From Flavobacteriales bacterium (GTDB taxonomy: Bacteria > Bacteroidota > Bacteroidia > NORP154), in the NCBI GenBank assembly GCA_012965625.1, contig DTSC01000273.1, positions 1 through 27,473 on the forward strand: 27,473 bases of DNA, written 5' to 3'. Below, in pieces: positions 16,201 through 23,909 of the stretch (positions are counted from its first letter, which is position 1; each line of letters begins with the position of its first letter). The notes beneath the pieces are model-generated. The model made no database searches, was not told the origin of the DNA, and saw only the letters and a list, made by a program, of their open reading frames with translations. The position numbers and the translations under genes are program-made.

Positions 16201-16965
16201 ATTGGCAGCCTTGTGAAGGAATACAACAGAATGCTTAAAGAGCTTGAGGTAAGTGCCGTGAACTTAGCAAAATCAGAAAGGGAAAGCGCCTGGAGAGAAA
16301 TGGCTAAACAAGTTGCACATGAAATCAAGAACCCCTTAACCCCTATGAAGCTAAGTGTTCAGCATTTAGAAAGAGCCTGGAAAGACAAGAGTCCTGACTG
16401 GGAGATTAAGCTAAGTCAATTTTCAAAGACCCTCGTTCAACAAATTGACGCTTTGTCATCTATTGCAAGTGAATTTTCAAACTTTGCTGAAATGCCAAAA
16501 ACCAAAAGGACTGTTATCAATCTATTAAGGGTTATCGAAAATACTATTGATCTTTTCAAAGAATCGACCTTGGCAAGTATCTCCCTGCAGATTGACAGTT
16601 CATTGCAAAACCAAAAGCTCATGGTCTTTGCAGATAAAGAACAACTGAATCAGGCGCTTAACAACCTAATCAAAAATGCGATTCAGGCAATTCCCTCTCT
16701 GGAAAATGGAATTATAATTGTAATCATCTCAAAAAAGGGGTCTGACTATATTATTCAAGTAAAGGACAACGGAGTAGGAATATCAGAAAGTGAACATGAA
16801 AAGATCTTTGCTCCGAATTTTACAACCAAAACAGGGGGCATGGGATTAGGGCTGGCCCTTGTAAAAAACATGATTGAGAATTCTGGTGGATTTATTTGGT
16901 TCGAATCAAAAAAAGGTGAAGGCTCATCTTTTTATTTTTCGCTTCCAATTCATCAGGAAGAATGA
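13234..16965 (+). CDS. Very large multi-pass sensor histidine kinase, NtrY-like
   Basis: A 1243-residue membrane sensor kinase. From N to C: a membrane helix at about 14-30; an extracytoplasmic domain to about 215; a block of about eight helices to about residue 486; a second extracytoplasmic domain of about 240 residues; two helices near 729-749 and 765-785; a third extracytoplasmic domain of about 150 residues; a last helix at about 936-957; a HAMP linker (NRITQPLRLM); HisKA with His1029 in REMAKQVAHEIKNPLTPMKL; and an HATPase with the N box NNLIKNAIQAI (Asn1143), DNGVGIS and GGMGLGLALV (about 1201). The phosphoacceptor motif is of the NtrY kind. No response regulator is adjacent, so the partner is unknown. 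The signal it senses cannot be read from the sequence. The start ATG directly follows a -7 box. Confidence 0.9.
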   Translation: MIKFLLLRTIKLQYLFITVSACCLLLGLLIERTLYTADYTKIAEDFEKALIQKDSQLEKLVQVTHSLQIPGSSNIKTWENHQGLNSSNQNDFTILIYEMDSLVYWSNNNVPVSKTFDRDELANGIIRLKNGWYNACIQENDDQKTIGLALIKHAFSFENKFLTNDFHASLRIPKGIFLTKERKKDSFPIKSPDGRILCYLGFDNSMSATSQKQFSLLWYLVFFLYLGFIISAVRYLEILISQLKDHFDNLSVIIVFVISILSLRMLLLVNQFPQLLYDLPAFSPSYYGTSFLFPSIGDFMLNAITIFYLSVYIYNNSRANMPDREKDKDNKVSLLLTSALKILAVLFGGVFISYLFDGLIINSTISYNINNLFELDYLSFIGYASMGFVLFAYYFFGETATLGINNASKNFLLILWSSSSLLFVAITYFFIYKDPWLVFWPPIFIGVLLAKSLISRDQKETQKPMMYPLISLIIVFASFTAHITNHGFSKKELAERKVLAEKLAAEFDPVAEYLYGDLEKALKNDKTLNSFTDSIADERTNIIEHIKDKHLRGFWEKYDVQITVCQKGDSLLIENENITRGCNAFFNALIKEQGRGTINNNFHFLDNNNGRISYLAILSNDTVSIYFEMDLKIIPEARGFPELLLDIGISKHLSDALKVYSYAKYKGSKLMSQAGDFPYTSKLRNHNPNKNFYEYNIDGFNHLVYNVDDTTTIVLSKKEASPVDPIIRFSYLFAFFCCFAFIFIVVMMLPNKLINVSINFRRRIELSMVSVLLMSLLPISIGTKYYIEKQYNSRNHQNIKEKIQSVLIELEHKLADEKELNGDLKEYISYLLTKFSYVFFTDINLYDLEGNLIASSQPKIFEEGLISTKMDSEAYLQLAINEKTEFVHKEDIGTFDFLSAYIPFRNQDREVLAYLNLPYFAKQEEVKKEISTFFIALFNVYVVLILLSVIIALVVSNRITQPLRLMQSMLANVKLGSSNEPIAWNSKDEIGSLVKEYNRMLKELEVSAVNLAKSERESAWREMAKQVAHEIKNPLTPMKLSVQHLERAWKDKSPDWEIKLSQFSKTLVQQIDALSSIASEFSNFAEMPKTKRTVINLLRVIENTIDLFKESTLASISLQIDSSLQNQKLMVFADKEQLNQALNNLIKNAIQAIPSLENGIIIVIISKKGSDYIIQVKDNGVGISESEHEKIFAPNFTTKTGGMGLGLALVKNMIENSGGFIWFESKKGEGSSFYFSLPIHQEE

Positions 16966-16999
16966 AAATAGGACGGACGATTTCATAAAATTATAATCT

Positions 17000-17007
17000 T
17001 AACTTTG
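17000..17007 (+). promoter_or_regulatory. -7 box of the B12-binding protein gene
   Basis: TAACTTTG matches TAnnTTTG in full. It places the transcription start near 17012-17014, shortly before the GTG at 17029. This argues against the TTG at 17005, which lies inside the box, as start of translation. No clear -33 element is seen. Confidence 0.45.
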
Positions 17008-17028
17008 CGGAACTTTTTAAAAACTATT

Positions 17029-17436
17029 GTGAACAGACCAATTCGTGTGTTAATTGCAAAAGTTGGCCTCGATGGCCATGATAGAGGAGCTAAGGTGATC
17101 GCCTCATTTCTTCGTGATGCTGGCATGGAAGTCATCTATACTGGCTTGCGGCAAACACCTGAAAAAGTCGTTAGCACAGCTTTGCAAGAAGATGTTGATG
17201 CCATTGGAGTCAGTATTCTTTCGGGAGCCCATATGACCGTTTTTCCAAAAGTACTAGCCCTTTTAGAAAAAAGCGGATTACATGATGTGCTATTAACTGG
17301 AGGTGGAATTATCCCTGAGAAAGATATGCAAGAACTAAGTAATCTTGGCGTAGGAAAACTTTTTGCTCCTGGAGCAGACACTAAAATTATTGTTAACTAT
17401 ATTACTAAATGGGTGGAAGAAAATCGTGATTTTTAA
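17029..17436 (+). CDS. Stand-alone cobalamin-binding domain protein, methylmalonyl-CoA mutase small-subunit type
   Basis: A 135-residue protein that consists only of the B12-binding Rossmann domain found at the C-terminus of methylmalonyl-CoA and isobutyryl-CoA mutases. The base-off motif DxHxxG is present (Asp15-Gly-His17-Asp-Arg-Gly20; His17 would ligate cobalt). It is followed by IGVSILSGAH, which corresponds to the SxL loop, and LLTGGGIIPEKD, the GG loop that surrounds the cofactor tail. I chose the GTG at 17029 because family members begin directly with RPIRVLIAKVGLDGH and because a -7 box covers the earlier TTG. Such small subunits pair with a separate catalytic subunit, which is not in the window. 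The enoyl-CoA hydratase 95 nt downstream fits acyl-CoA metabolism. Confidence 0.87.
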   Translation: MNRPIRVLIAKVGLDGHDRGAKVIASFLRDAGMEVIYTGLRQTPEKVVSTALQEDVDAIGVSILSGAHMTVFPKVLALLEKSGLHDVLLTGGGIIPEKDMQELSNLGVGKLFAPGADTKIIVNYITKWVEENRDF

Positions 17437-17531
17437 TATTGCCCCTTAGAGCCGAGAAGCTATTACATGTTTTATTAGCCGATTCCGGCAATTTTACTGC
17501 TTCATAAGAGTTTAACAAAAGAATAATAATT

Positions 17532-18311
17532 ATGACCTATCAAAACATACTTTCGACTATTGACAATGGAATCAACACCATCACCATTAATCGCCCAGAC
17601 AAGCTAAATGCACTTAACAAAGCAACCTTTGAAGAGCTGGGTCCTGCCATTCAGGCAGCCTTTGATGATGAAACTATTTATGGCCTCATCATCACAGGGG
17701 CAGGAGAAAAAGCTTTTGTTGCCGGTGCAGATATCTCAGAATTTACAGGCCTTTCTGTTGAAGAAGGCAGGCGGCTTTCCAGAACTGGCCATGGTGTCTT
17801 TAACCTTATCGAAAACGGTCCAAAACCAATAATTGCTGCTGTAAATGGATTTGCTCTTGGAGGAGGTTGCGAGCTTGCAATGGCATGTCACCTGCGCGTG
17901 GCTTCAGAAAACGCCATGTTTGGCCAGCCGGAAGTTAATCTAGGACTAATTCCCGGCTATGGAGGAACCCAGCGGCTAGTTCAGCTCATTGGAAAAGGCA
18001 AGGCAACTGAATTGTTAATGACTGCTGAGATGGTGAAGGCTGAAGAAGCGCTCAAGCTAGGCTTGGTCAATTATGTTGTGCCAGCATCTGGCTTATTGAC
18101 AAAATGTATTGCACTCCTTGAAAAAATTCACACAAAATCACCAACAGCTATTACAGAGATCATTCAGTGTATAAATGCATATTATGAAGACGGCGTAAAC
18201 GGCCTTGAGACGGAAATAAACCGATTTGGAAACTGTGTAAACACAGAAGACTTTAAAGAGGGAACCGCTGCATTTCTTGAGAAAAGAAAAGCGAGCTTTC
18301 CGGGAAAATAA
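17532..18311 (+). CDS. Enoyl-CoA hydratase (crotonase family)
   Basis: Hydrates trans-2-enoyl-CoA to 3-hydroxyacyl-CoA in fatty acid or amino acid breakdown. The 259 residues are the usual length. The oxyanion-hole segments are AFVAGADISEF and NGFALGGGCELAMAC. The two glutamates required for hydratase activity are present, one in GGGCELA and one in FGQPEVNLGLIPGYGGTQRL. This favours a true hydratase over other crotonase members that lack one of them, but the natural substrate cannot be told. The C-terminal part (FKEGTAAFLEKRKASF) is also typical. The start is the ATG at 17532. The flippase gene begins 7 nt after the stop, so the two may be cotranscribed. Confidence 0.92.
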   Translation: MTYQNILSTIDNGINTITINRPDKLNALNKATFEELGPAIQAAFDDETIYGLIITGAGEKAFVAGADISEFTGLSVEEGRRLSRTGHGVFNLIENGPKPIIAAVNGFALGGGCELAMACHLRVASENAMFGQPEVNLGLIPGYGGTQRLVQLIGKGKATELLMTAEMVKAEEALKLGLVNYVVPASGLLTKCIALLEKIHTKSPTAITEIIQCINAYYEDGVNGLETEINRFGNCVNTEDFKEGTAAFLEKRKASFPGK

Positions 18312-18318
18312 CAAGGAC

Positions 18319-19806
18319 TTGGGTTCAATTAAATTACTTGCCGGACAAACTGCCATCTATGGCCTTAGCAGCATTATCGGAAGGCTGTTTAACTATATGT
18401 TGGTTCCAATGTACACCCGGATTTTTACTACGGATCAATACGGTGTGGTTACGGAAATGTATGCCTATGTTGCCTTTCTAATTGTTGTCCTTACTTATGG
18501 CATGGAAACTGCCTTTTTTAGGTTTTCTTCAAAAACTGAAAACAAAACAGAAATTTATAGTTCTACACTAATTTCAATCTTTGTAACCTCAACCATTTTT
18601 ATTGGCCTTACTTCTTTTTTTTCAGTTCCTATTGCCAACTGGTTGCGTTATCCCAACCATACAGAATATGTTATTTGGTTTGCTATTATCGTTGGGCTAG
18701 ATGCTTTATCTGCCATTCCGATGGCAAAATTAAGAGAGCTTGAGAAGGCCAAATTGTTTGCAGGAATCAATCTTATAAACATTTTTGTAAACATTGCTTT
18801 AAACTTGTTCTTCCTTGTGTATTGCAGGAATCACTTTTCGACAAACGGTGAAGAAAGCAACTGGCTTGTTAAGCTTTGCTATAACCCAGAGATAGGGGTA
18901 GGATATGTTTTTATTTCAAACCTGGTTGCGACCATAACAAGAACCCTCTTGCTGTTGCCGCAAATGTTAAAAATAAACTTTGTTTATAATGGTGCTATTA
19001 TCAGAAAAATGCTTGTCTATTCCCTGCCCTTATTAATTGCTGGCTTGGCCGGCATTGTAAATGAGACGATTGACAGGGTGATGATAAAACGAATTTTAAT
19101 GAATAGTATTGGAGAGTTGGGTGCAATGACCCAGCTAGGGATATATGGCGCATGTTATAAAGTATCAATCATAATCACCATATTTATCCAAGCATTTCGT
19201 TATGCCGCTGAACCTTTTTTCTTTTCTCAACAAAAAGACGCCAATGCCAGGGAAATATACCGAAATGTAATGACGTACTTTATTATTGCCAGCTCAACTA
19301 TTTTCTTAAGCATTATGTTGTTTATTGACGTGGTAATGATGTTTGTTGGAGAGAAGTTCAGAATTGGCGAAGATGTTGTTCCGATACTTTTAATGGCGAA
19401 TATTTGCCTTGGAATCTTTTTTAACCTTTCCATTTGGTATAAACTAACTGAAAAAACCATTTACGGAGCTGGCATCACCCTTTTTGGTGCATTAATAACT
19501 ATCATTTTAAATTATATTTGGATTCCATCTCTGGGTTATATGGGCTCAGCATGGGCTACTTTGGCCTGCTATGTCTCCATGACTATACTTTCTTATTTCA
19601 TTGGGCAGAGGCATTATCCTATAAACTATAATTTGCTAAAGGGCATCGGTTATCCTCTCTCAGTACTATTGCTTTATCACATAAGCACGTTGATAAGTCA
19701 TGATACTGAAGTATCTCAATTTTTAGTAAATGCAGTAATTTTGTTGCTTTTTGTAGGGAGTGTCTACATAATAGAAAAACCCAGGTTTTTACATAATCAT
19801 CAATAA
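18319..19806 (+). CDS. Polysaccharide or lipid-linked oligosaccharide flippase (MOP superfamily, Wzx-like)
   Basis: An integral membrane protein of about 495 residues with 12 to 14 hydrophobic helices. The N-terminus has the pattern of Bacteroidota polysaccharide-biosynthesis flippases: LAGQTAIYGLSSIIGRLFNY, then MLVPMYTRIFTTDQYG. These proteins move undecaprenyl-linked sugars or similar lipids across the inner membrane. There is no early ATG; the first in-frame Met lies inside the first helix. I chose the TTG at 18319, 7 nt after the enoyl-CoA hydratase stop, because it begins the protein just before the conserved SIKLLAGQT. An in-frame TTG at 18277 inside the hydratase gene would add 14 charged residues. 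The gene precedes dut by 9 nt and begins the envelope cluster. The substrate is unknown; no glycosyltransferases are nearby. Confidence 0.88.
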   Translation: MGSIKLLAGQTAIYGLSSIIGRLFNYMLVPMYTRIFTTDQYGVVTEMYAYVAFLIVVLTYGMETAFFRFSSKTENKTEIYSSTLISIFVTSTIFIGLTSFFSVPIANWLRYPNHTEYVIWFAIIVGLDALSAIPMAKLRELEKAKLFAGINLINIFVNIALNLFFLVYCRNHFSTNGEESNWLVKLCYNPEIGVGYVFISNLVATITRTLLLLPQMLKINFVYNGAIIRKMLVYSLPLLIAGLAGIVNETIDRVMIKRILMNSIGELGAMTQLGIYGACYKVSIIITIFIQAFRYAAEPFFFSQQKDANAREIYRNVMTYFIIASSTIFLSIMLFIDVVMMFVGEKFRIGEDVVPILLMANICLGIFFNLSIWYKLTEKTIYGAGITLFGALITIILNYIWIPSLGYMGSAWATLACYVSMTILSYFIGQRHYPINYNLLKGIGYPLSVLLLYHISTLISHDTEVSQFLVNAVILLLFVGSVYIIEKPRFLHNHQ

Positions 19807-19815
19807 TAGAAAAAC

Positions 19816-20253
19816 ATGACAACCGTAAAAATTATAAATCAATCCAAGCATCCTTTGCCCAGTTATGAGACTACATCATCTGCAGGTATGGATTTGCGGG
19901 CAAATATCGATGCTCCTATTATATTAAATACGCTAGAAAGGGCGATGGTATCAACTGGATTGTTCATTGAACTTCCCTTTGGATATGAAGCACAGGTAAG
20001 GCCACGAAGCGGTCTTGCTGCTAAAAAGGGAATCGCTGTGCTTAATTCTCCTGGCACTATAGACTCTGATTATCGTGGGGAGATAAAAATAATTCTAGTT
20101 AATTTGTCTAATGAAACATTTATTGTTGAAGACGGAGAAAGAATTGCTCAAATGGTAATTGCCAAACATGAAAGCATTACTTGGGCTGAGGTTGCTGAAC
20201 TAAATATAACAGATAGAGGGTCCGGTGGCTTTGGAAGTACTGGAAAGAAATAA
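19816..20253 (+). CDS. dut: dUTP diphosphatase (dUTPase)
   Basis: Hydrolyses dUTP to dUMP, keeping uracil out of DNA and feeding thymidylate synthesis. All five motifs of trimeric dUTPases are in order within 145 residues: SAGMDLRA (I), RPRSGLA (II), LNSPGTIDSDYRGE with the catalytic Asp and the Tyr of the uracil pocket (III), ERIAQMVI (IV) and the flexible C-terminal RGSGGFGSTG (V). The length is normal and the ATG at 19816 is clear. It lies 9 nt after the flippase and 42 nt before the nucleotidyltransferase. Neighbourhood with envelope genes is typical for this gene in Bacteroidota (from memory). Confidence 0.97.
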   Translation: MTTVKIINQSKHPLPSYETTSSAGMDLRANIDAPIILNTLERAMVSTGLFIELPFGYEAQVRPRSGLAAKKGIAVLNSPGTIDSDYRGEIKIILVNLSNETFIVEDGERIAQMVIAKHESITWAEVAELNITDRGSGGFGSTGKK

Positions 20254-20295
20254 ATAATGGATTTAATCCTAGTTACAAAATACTAAAAAGAACAT

Positions 20296-21312
20296 ATGAA
20301 GTTAATAGTACCAATGGCTGGAATGGGAAAGAGGCTAAGGCCACATACATTAACAATGCCCAAACCTTTATTGCCAATTGCAGGGAGACCAATTGTACAA
20401 CGATTGGTTGAAGATATAATAAAGGTGTGTGAAGAGCCTGTTGAAGAAATTGCCTTTGTAATAGGAAATTTTGGAGAGAAGGTAGAAGCTCAGCTTAAAG
20501 AAATTGCGACAGCTATTGGGGCAAAAGGCTCCATTTATTATCAGGATGAGGCACTTGGGACAGCACATGCAATCTTATGTGCCAAGGAGGCATTAGATGG
20601 AAAGACAATTGTAGCCTTTGCTGACACCCTTTTCCAGGCAGATTTCTCTCTGAATGAAAGTCAGGACGGAATTATATGGGTAAAAAAGATAGATGATCCC
20701 AGTGCTTTTGGTGTTGTGAAACTTAATGATCAAAATATTATTACGGACTTTGTTGAAAAACCTGAAACGTTTGTGTCTGATCTGGCAATAATAGGAATCT
20801 ATTACTTTAAAGATGGTGCGTTTCTAAGAAAAGAGTTGGAATATGTTATCGATAACGACATAAGAGACAAAGGAGAATATCAGCTAACTACCGCCTTAGA
20901 AAACATGAAAGACAAGGGCACCCTTTTTTCTGCTGCCCCTGTTTCTGATTGGCTGGATTGTGGCAATAAAGATGCTACAGTATCAACAAATAAACGAATA
21001 CTAGAGATTGGAAAAGAAAACGGATTGATCTCGCACGCTGCAGAATATCAGCCTGGAACAATTATTGAGCCTTGTTATATTGGAAAAAATGTGACGATTG
21101 AAAATTCCAGTATTGGCCCATTTGTTTCCATAGGAGATAATACTACAATTAAAAACGCCAGGGTCGAAAACAGTATTATTCTTGCTAATTCATTAATAGA
21201 GTCAGCAAACATAAATAACTCCATGATTGGAAATCACGTTGTTTACTCAGGAAATGGAAAAGAAAACAGAGAGAACAGCGTTAGCATAGGAGATTATTCA
21301 AGTTTAATTTAA
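20296..21312 (+). CDS. Sugar nucleotidyltransferase with a C-terminal beta-helix
   Basis: An NDP-sugar pyrophosphorylase of 338 residues: NTP plus sugar-1-phosphate gives NDP-sugar plus pyrophosphate. The N-terminal domain shows the signature VPMAGMGKRLRPHT followed by PKPLLPIAGRPI, in which the Lys binds phosphate. QDEALGTAHAIL is the base- and sugar-binding loop, and FADTLF holds the metal-binding Asp. PSAFGVVKL and FVEKPE are standard. From about residue 255 the protein changes to hexapeptide-like repeats (IGKNVTIENSSIGPFVSIGD), forming a left-handed beta-helix. This build resembles RmlA-like and GlmU-like archaeal or Bacteroidota enzymes. The nucleotide (dTTP or UTP) and sugar cannot be decided from the sequence. 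It probably supplies a precursor for envelope glycans, in keeping with the flippase upstream. Confidence 0.87.
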   Translation: MKLIVPMAGMGKRLRPHTLTMPKPLLPIAGRPIVQRLVEDIIKVCEEPVEEIAFVIGNFGEKVEAQLKEIATAIGAKGSIYYQDEALGTAHAILCAKEALDGKTIVAFADTLFQADFSLNESQDGIIWVKKIDDPSAFGVVKLNDQNIITDFVEKPETFVSDLAIIGIYYFKDGAFLRKELEYVIDNDIRDKGEYQLTTALENMKDKGTLFSAAPVSDWLDCGNKDATVSTNKRILEIGKENGLISHAAEYQPGTIIEPCYIGKNVTIENSSIGPFVSIGDNTTIKNARVENSIILANSLIESANINNSMIGNHVVYSGNGKENRENSVSIGDYSSLI

Positions 21313-21346
21313 GTAATTTCTTGCTCGGATTCTTGCATGATGTACG

Positions 21347-23089
21347 ATGATTAGGATTTTTAAAATATTTATTTGTGTGCTTTTTTTGCTAAGCTGCTCC
21401 TCAATTAAAAAGGGCCAGGAAGCAAAGACTGAAAACCAACAAAAAGGCAGCCTGTCCGCAAAGGACAAAGTGCATTTTGACAAGGTTTTTTATGCCGCAA
21501 ACAGGGCAAAAATATTGGGCGACTATGATGAAGCAGCAGACCTTTTTGCTCAATGTGTACGTAAGGATCCAAGCAATGCGGCTTCTATTTATGAGCTTTC
21601 CAATATCTACTTACATCTGGGGAAGCTAAAAGAATCCCTGTTTTTTATTAAAAAAGCCGCTGCTATTTCCCCTGATAACATTTGGTATCAGCTGGCCCTG
21701 GCAAAAAACTATTATCAAAACAAGCTATTTGACAAATCCATTAAAGTTTACGGATCAATAGTTAAAAATCAGCCCCAAAATATAGAGGCTCATTATGAGA
21801 TGGCAGGGATAATGGTTCAGGCAGGAAATCTGAATGATGCCATTAAAGAATATAACAAAATAGAGAAGAAAATTGGTGTTGTTGAGGACATCATTCTGCA
21901 AAAAGAACTCATCTATATCCAACTGAATAAAGTTGACAAGGCGATTGATGAGATGAATAAGCTCATTGCTTCCGCCCCAAAAGAACCCAGATATTATGGG
22001 ATGCTGGCTGAATTGTATCAAGCAAACGGTTTTGACGACAAGGCAATGGCCACCTATAAAAAGTTATTGCAATTAAGCCCTGATGATGCATATGCGCACC
22101 TATCTCTCGCAAACTTCTATCGCAGGCAAGGAAAAGAAGACCTTTATATAAAAGAGATGAAAATTGTATTTGGCAGCAAGACCATGTCTATTGACAAGAA
22201 AATAGAGATTCTTTTTCCCTTTTATTCATTATCAGAAAACAATGCAGGCAAAACCAACCACGCTTTAGTCTTTTGCAGGTTGCTTATTGCCACGCATCCA
22301 AATGAAGCAAAAGCACATGCTATGTATGCAGATTTTTTATACAGGGAAGGCAAATTAGAAAAGGCCCTTGAGGAGTACCGGCTTGTCATCAATATTGACA
22401 AAAGCAAATTTCTTATATGGAAACAATTAATACAGGTAGAATTGGAGCTGAAAGAATTTGAGTCTATGCTTACTGATAGTGAAGAGGCGATTGAGCTTTT
22501 CCCAAATCAATCTGTCCTTTATTTGTATAATGGTATCGCAAACATCCAAATAAAGAGTTTTGATGCTGCCATCGTTATGCTTAAAAAAGGTGTAAGCCTA
22601 ACATTAGACAATAATTTCCTTTTGACTAGCTTTTACTCTAACCTGGGAGACTCCTATCACTCTACAAAAGACACAGGTGCTTCTGACCTGGCCTATGATA
22701 AGGCGCTTGAATATGATCCAAATAACATTTATGTATTGAACAACTACAGCTATTACCTTTCGTTAAGGGGAAAAGAGCTGGAAAAAGCACGAAAAATGGC
22801 TTCAAAGTCAATAGAATTAGAGCCCAAAAACATCTCTTTTCAAGACACCTATGGCTGGGTATTGTATAAATCTGGCAATTATAAAGAAGCAAAGATTTGG
22901 ATTAATAAATCATTGAATAATGGAGGAAACCAGCGTCCTGTAATACTTGAGCACTATGGCGATGTTTTATATATGCTGGGACAAAAGGAGGAAGCCTTAA
23001 AGTATTGGAATGAAGCAAAACTTAAGGGAGGTAAGTCTAAATTGTTGGAGAAAAAGATTCAGGACAAAAAGCTATATGAAAACCCTTAA
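21347..23089 (+). CDS. TPR-repeat lipoprotein (580 aa)
   Basis: A 580-residue lipoprotein built almost entirely of tetratricopeptide repeats. The signal (MIRIFKIFICVLFLLSC) ends in lipobox LLSC with Cys17 as the lipid anchor. After a short polar linker the helical repeats run to the end. Examples of the TPR spacing are AASIYELSNIYLHLGKLKES, DAYAHLSLANFYRRQGKEDL, NNIYVLNNYSYYLSLRGKEL and SFQDTYGWVLYKSGNYKEAK. I estimate about a dozen repeats. TPR domains are scaffolds for protein partners; here the location would be the periplasm or the inner face of the outer membrane. The last 14 bases overlap the DUF4292 gene, so translation is probably coupled and the products may work together. No specific function is known to me. 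Confidence 0.88.
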   Translation: MIRIFKIFICVLFLLSCSSIKKGQEAKTENQQKGSLSAKDKVHFDKVFYAANRAKILGDYDEAADLFAQCVRKDPSNAASIYELSNIYLHLGKLKESLFFIKKAAAISPDNIWYQLALAKNYYQNKLFDKSIKVYGSIVKNQPQNIEAHYEMAGIMVQAGNLNDAIKEYNKIEKKIGVVEDIILQKELIYIQLNKVDKAIDEMNKLIASAPKEPRYYGMLAELYQANGFDDKAMATYKKLLQLSPDDAYAHLSLANFYRRQGKEDLYIKEMKIVFGSKTMSIDKKIEILFPFYSLSENNAGKTNHALVFCRLLIATHPNEAKAHAMYADFLYREGKLEKALEEYRLVINIDKSKFLIWKQLIQVELELKEFESMLTDSEEAIELFPNQSVLYLYNGIANIQIKSFDAAIVMLKKGVSLTLDNNFLLTSFYSNLGDSYHSTKDTGASDLAYDKALEYDPNNIYVLNNYSYYLSLRGKELEKARKMASKSIELEPKNISFQDTYGWVLYKSGNYKEAKIWINKSLNNGGNQRPVILEHYGDVLYMLGQKEEALKYWNEAKLKGGKSKLLEKKIQDKKLYENP

Positions 23090-23909
23090 CCAACCTTTTT
23101 GCATATTAATGCTTGTTTTTTGCATTGTTTTCTCGGGCTGTAAAACCGCTAAAGATACAGGTAAAATATCCTTAAAGAAAAAAAGCTCACATGAGCTGAT
23201 AAATAAATTATGGGAAAACCAGCTTTCATTTAAATGGATGAGTGCCAAGTTGTCTACAAAAGCTGTCATTTCCAATAAAAGGACAGATGTTAGTATAAAG
23301 CTAAGGCTAAGAAAAGACAGTGCTATCTGGATGTCTATTTCACCTGCTCTGGGCATTGAAATTGCACGGGTACTAATTACAAAAGACACCATAAGGTATC
23401 TTAACCGACTGGAAAAATCATATTACGCCGGCTCTTTTGAGTATTTCAGAAACCACACCCCCATTGACATCAACTTTACCATTCTCCAATCCCTTTTAAC
23501 AGGTAGTGCTAAAGGAATTATGGACAAGCCTAAAGCCAATGATTATTCTGTTTTTAAAGCATCGGTTCAAAAAGGCACATATCAATTAAAGAAGACAAAT
23601 AAGAAAAAAGACAAGAAAGGGCGGGAGAACAAATCTCACCCTGATGATTTTGGCAATAAAATCTGGCTTAGCCCCATTACCTACAAACTCGTTAAATCTG
23701 AATTGCATACTCATAAAACGAATAAGAAGGTCATTTCAACCTATGAAAATTTTATGGACATTGATGGCCAGCTAGTACCCCAAAATGCCACTATAAACAT
23801 GAAGGGAGAGGAGACTATCAAAGTAACCTTTGATTATTACAAAATCATCATTAACGAGCCGCTTAACCTGCCCTATACAGTCCCAGCTAAATATTCGAAA
23901 AATGAATAG
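23076..23909 (+). CDS. DUF4292 lipoprotein, possibly LolB-like
   Basis: A 277-residue lipoprotein. The ATG at 23076 gives a clean lipoprotein signal (MKTLNQPFCILMLVFCIVFS) and lipobox FSGC with Cys22. A longer frame to 23010 would add 22 charged residues inside the TPR gene and is unlikely. The mature part matches my recollection of DUF4292: an early FKWMSAKLSTKAVI, then SIKLRLRKDSAIWMSISPAL, then YLNRLEKSYYAGSF. A basic low-complexity insert (KKTNKKKDKKGRENK) lies near the middle. The pattern of a lipoprotein with long antiparallel strands that carry a hydrophobic cargo resembles LolA/LolB, the carriers of lipoproteins to the outer membrane. This is an inference. It overlaps the TPR gene by 14 nt and the EnvC-like gene by 8 nt. 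Confidence 0.85.
   Translation: MKTLNQPFCILMLVFCIVFSGCKTAKDTGKISLKKKSSHELINKLWENQLSFKWMSAKLSTKAVISNKRTDVSIKLRLRKDSAIWMSISPALGIEIARVLITKDTIRYLNRLEKSYYAGSFEYFRNHTPIDINFTILQSLLTGSAKGIMDKPKANDYSVFKASVQKGTYQLKKTNKKKDKKGRENKSHPDDFGNKIWLSPITYKLVKSELHTHKTNKKVISTYENFMDIDGQLVPQNATINMKGEETIKVTFDYYKIIINEPLNLPYTVPAKYSKNE

Noticed and set aside
17478..17495. Hairpin GCCG-ATTC-CGGC followed by TTTT after the B12-protein gene
   Set aside because: A 4-bp stem is too short for a confident terminator; kept only as a note.
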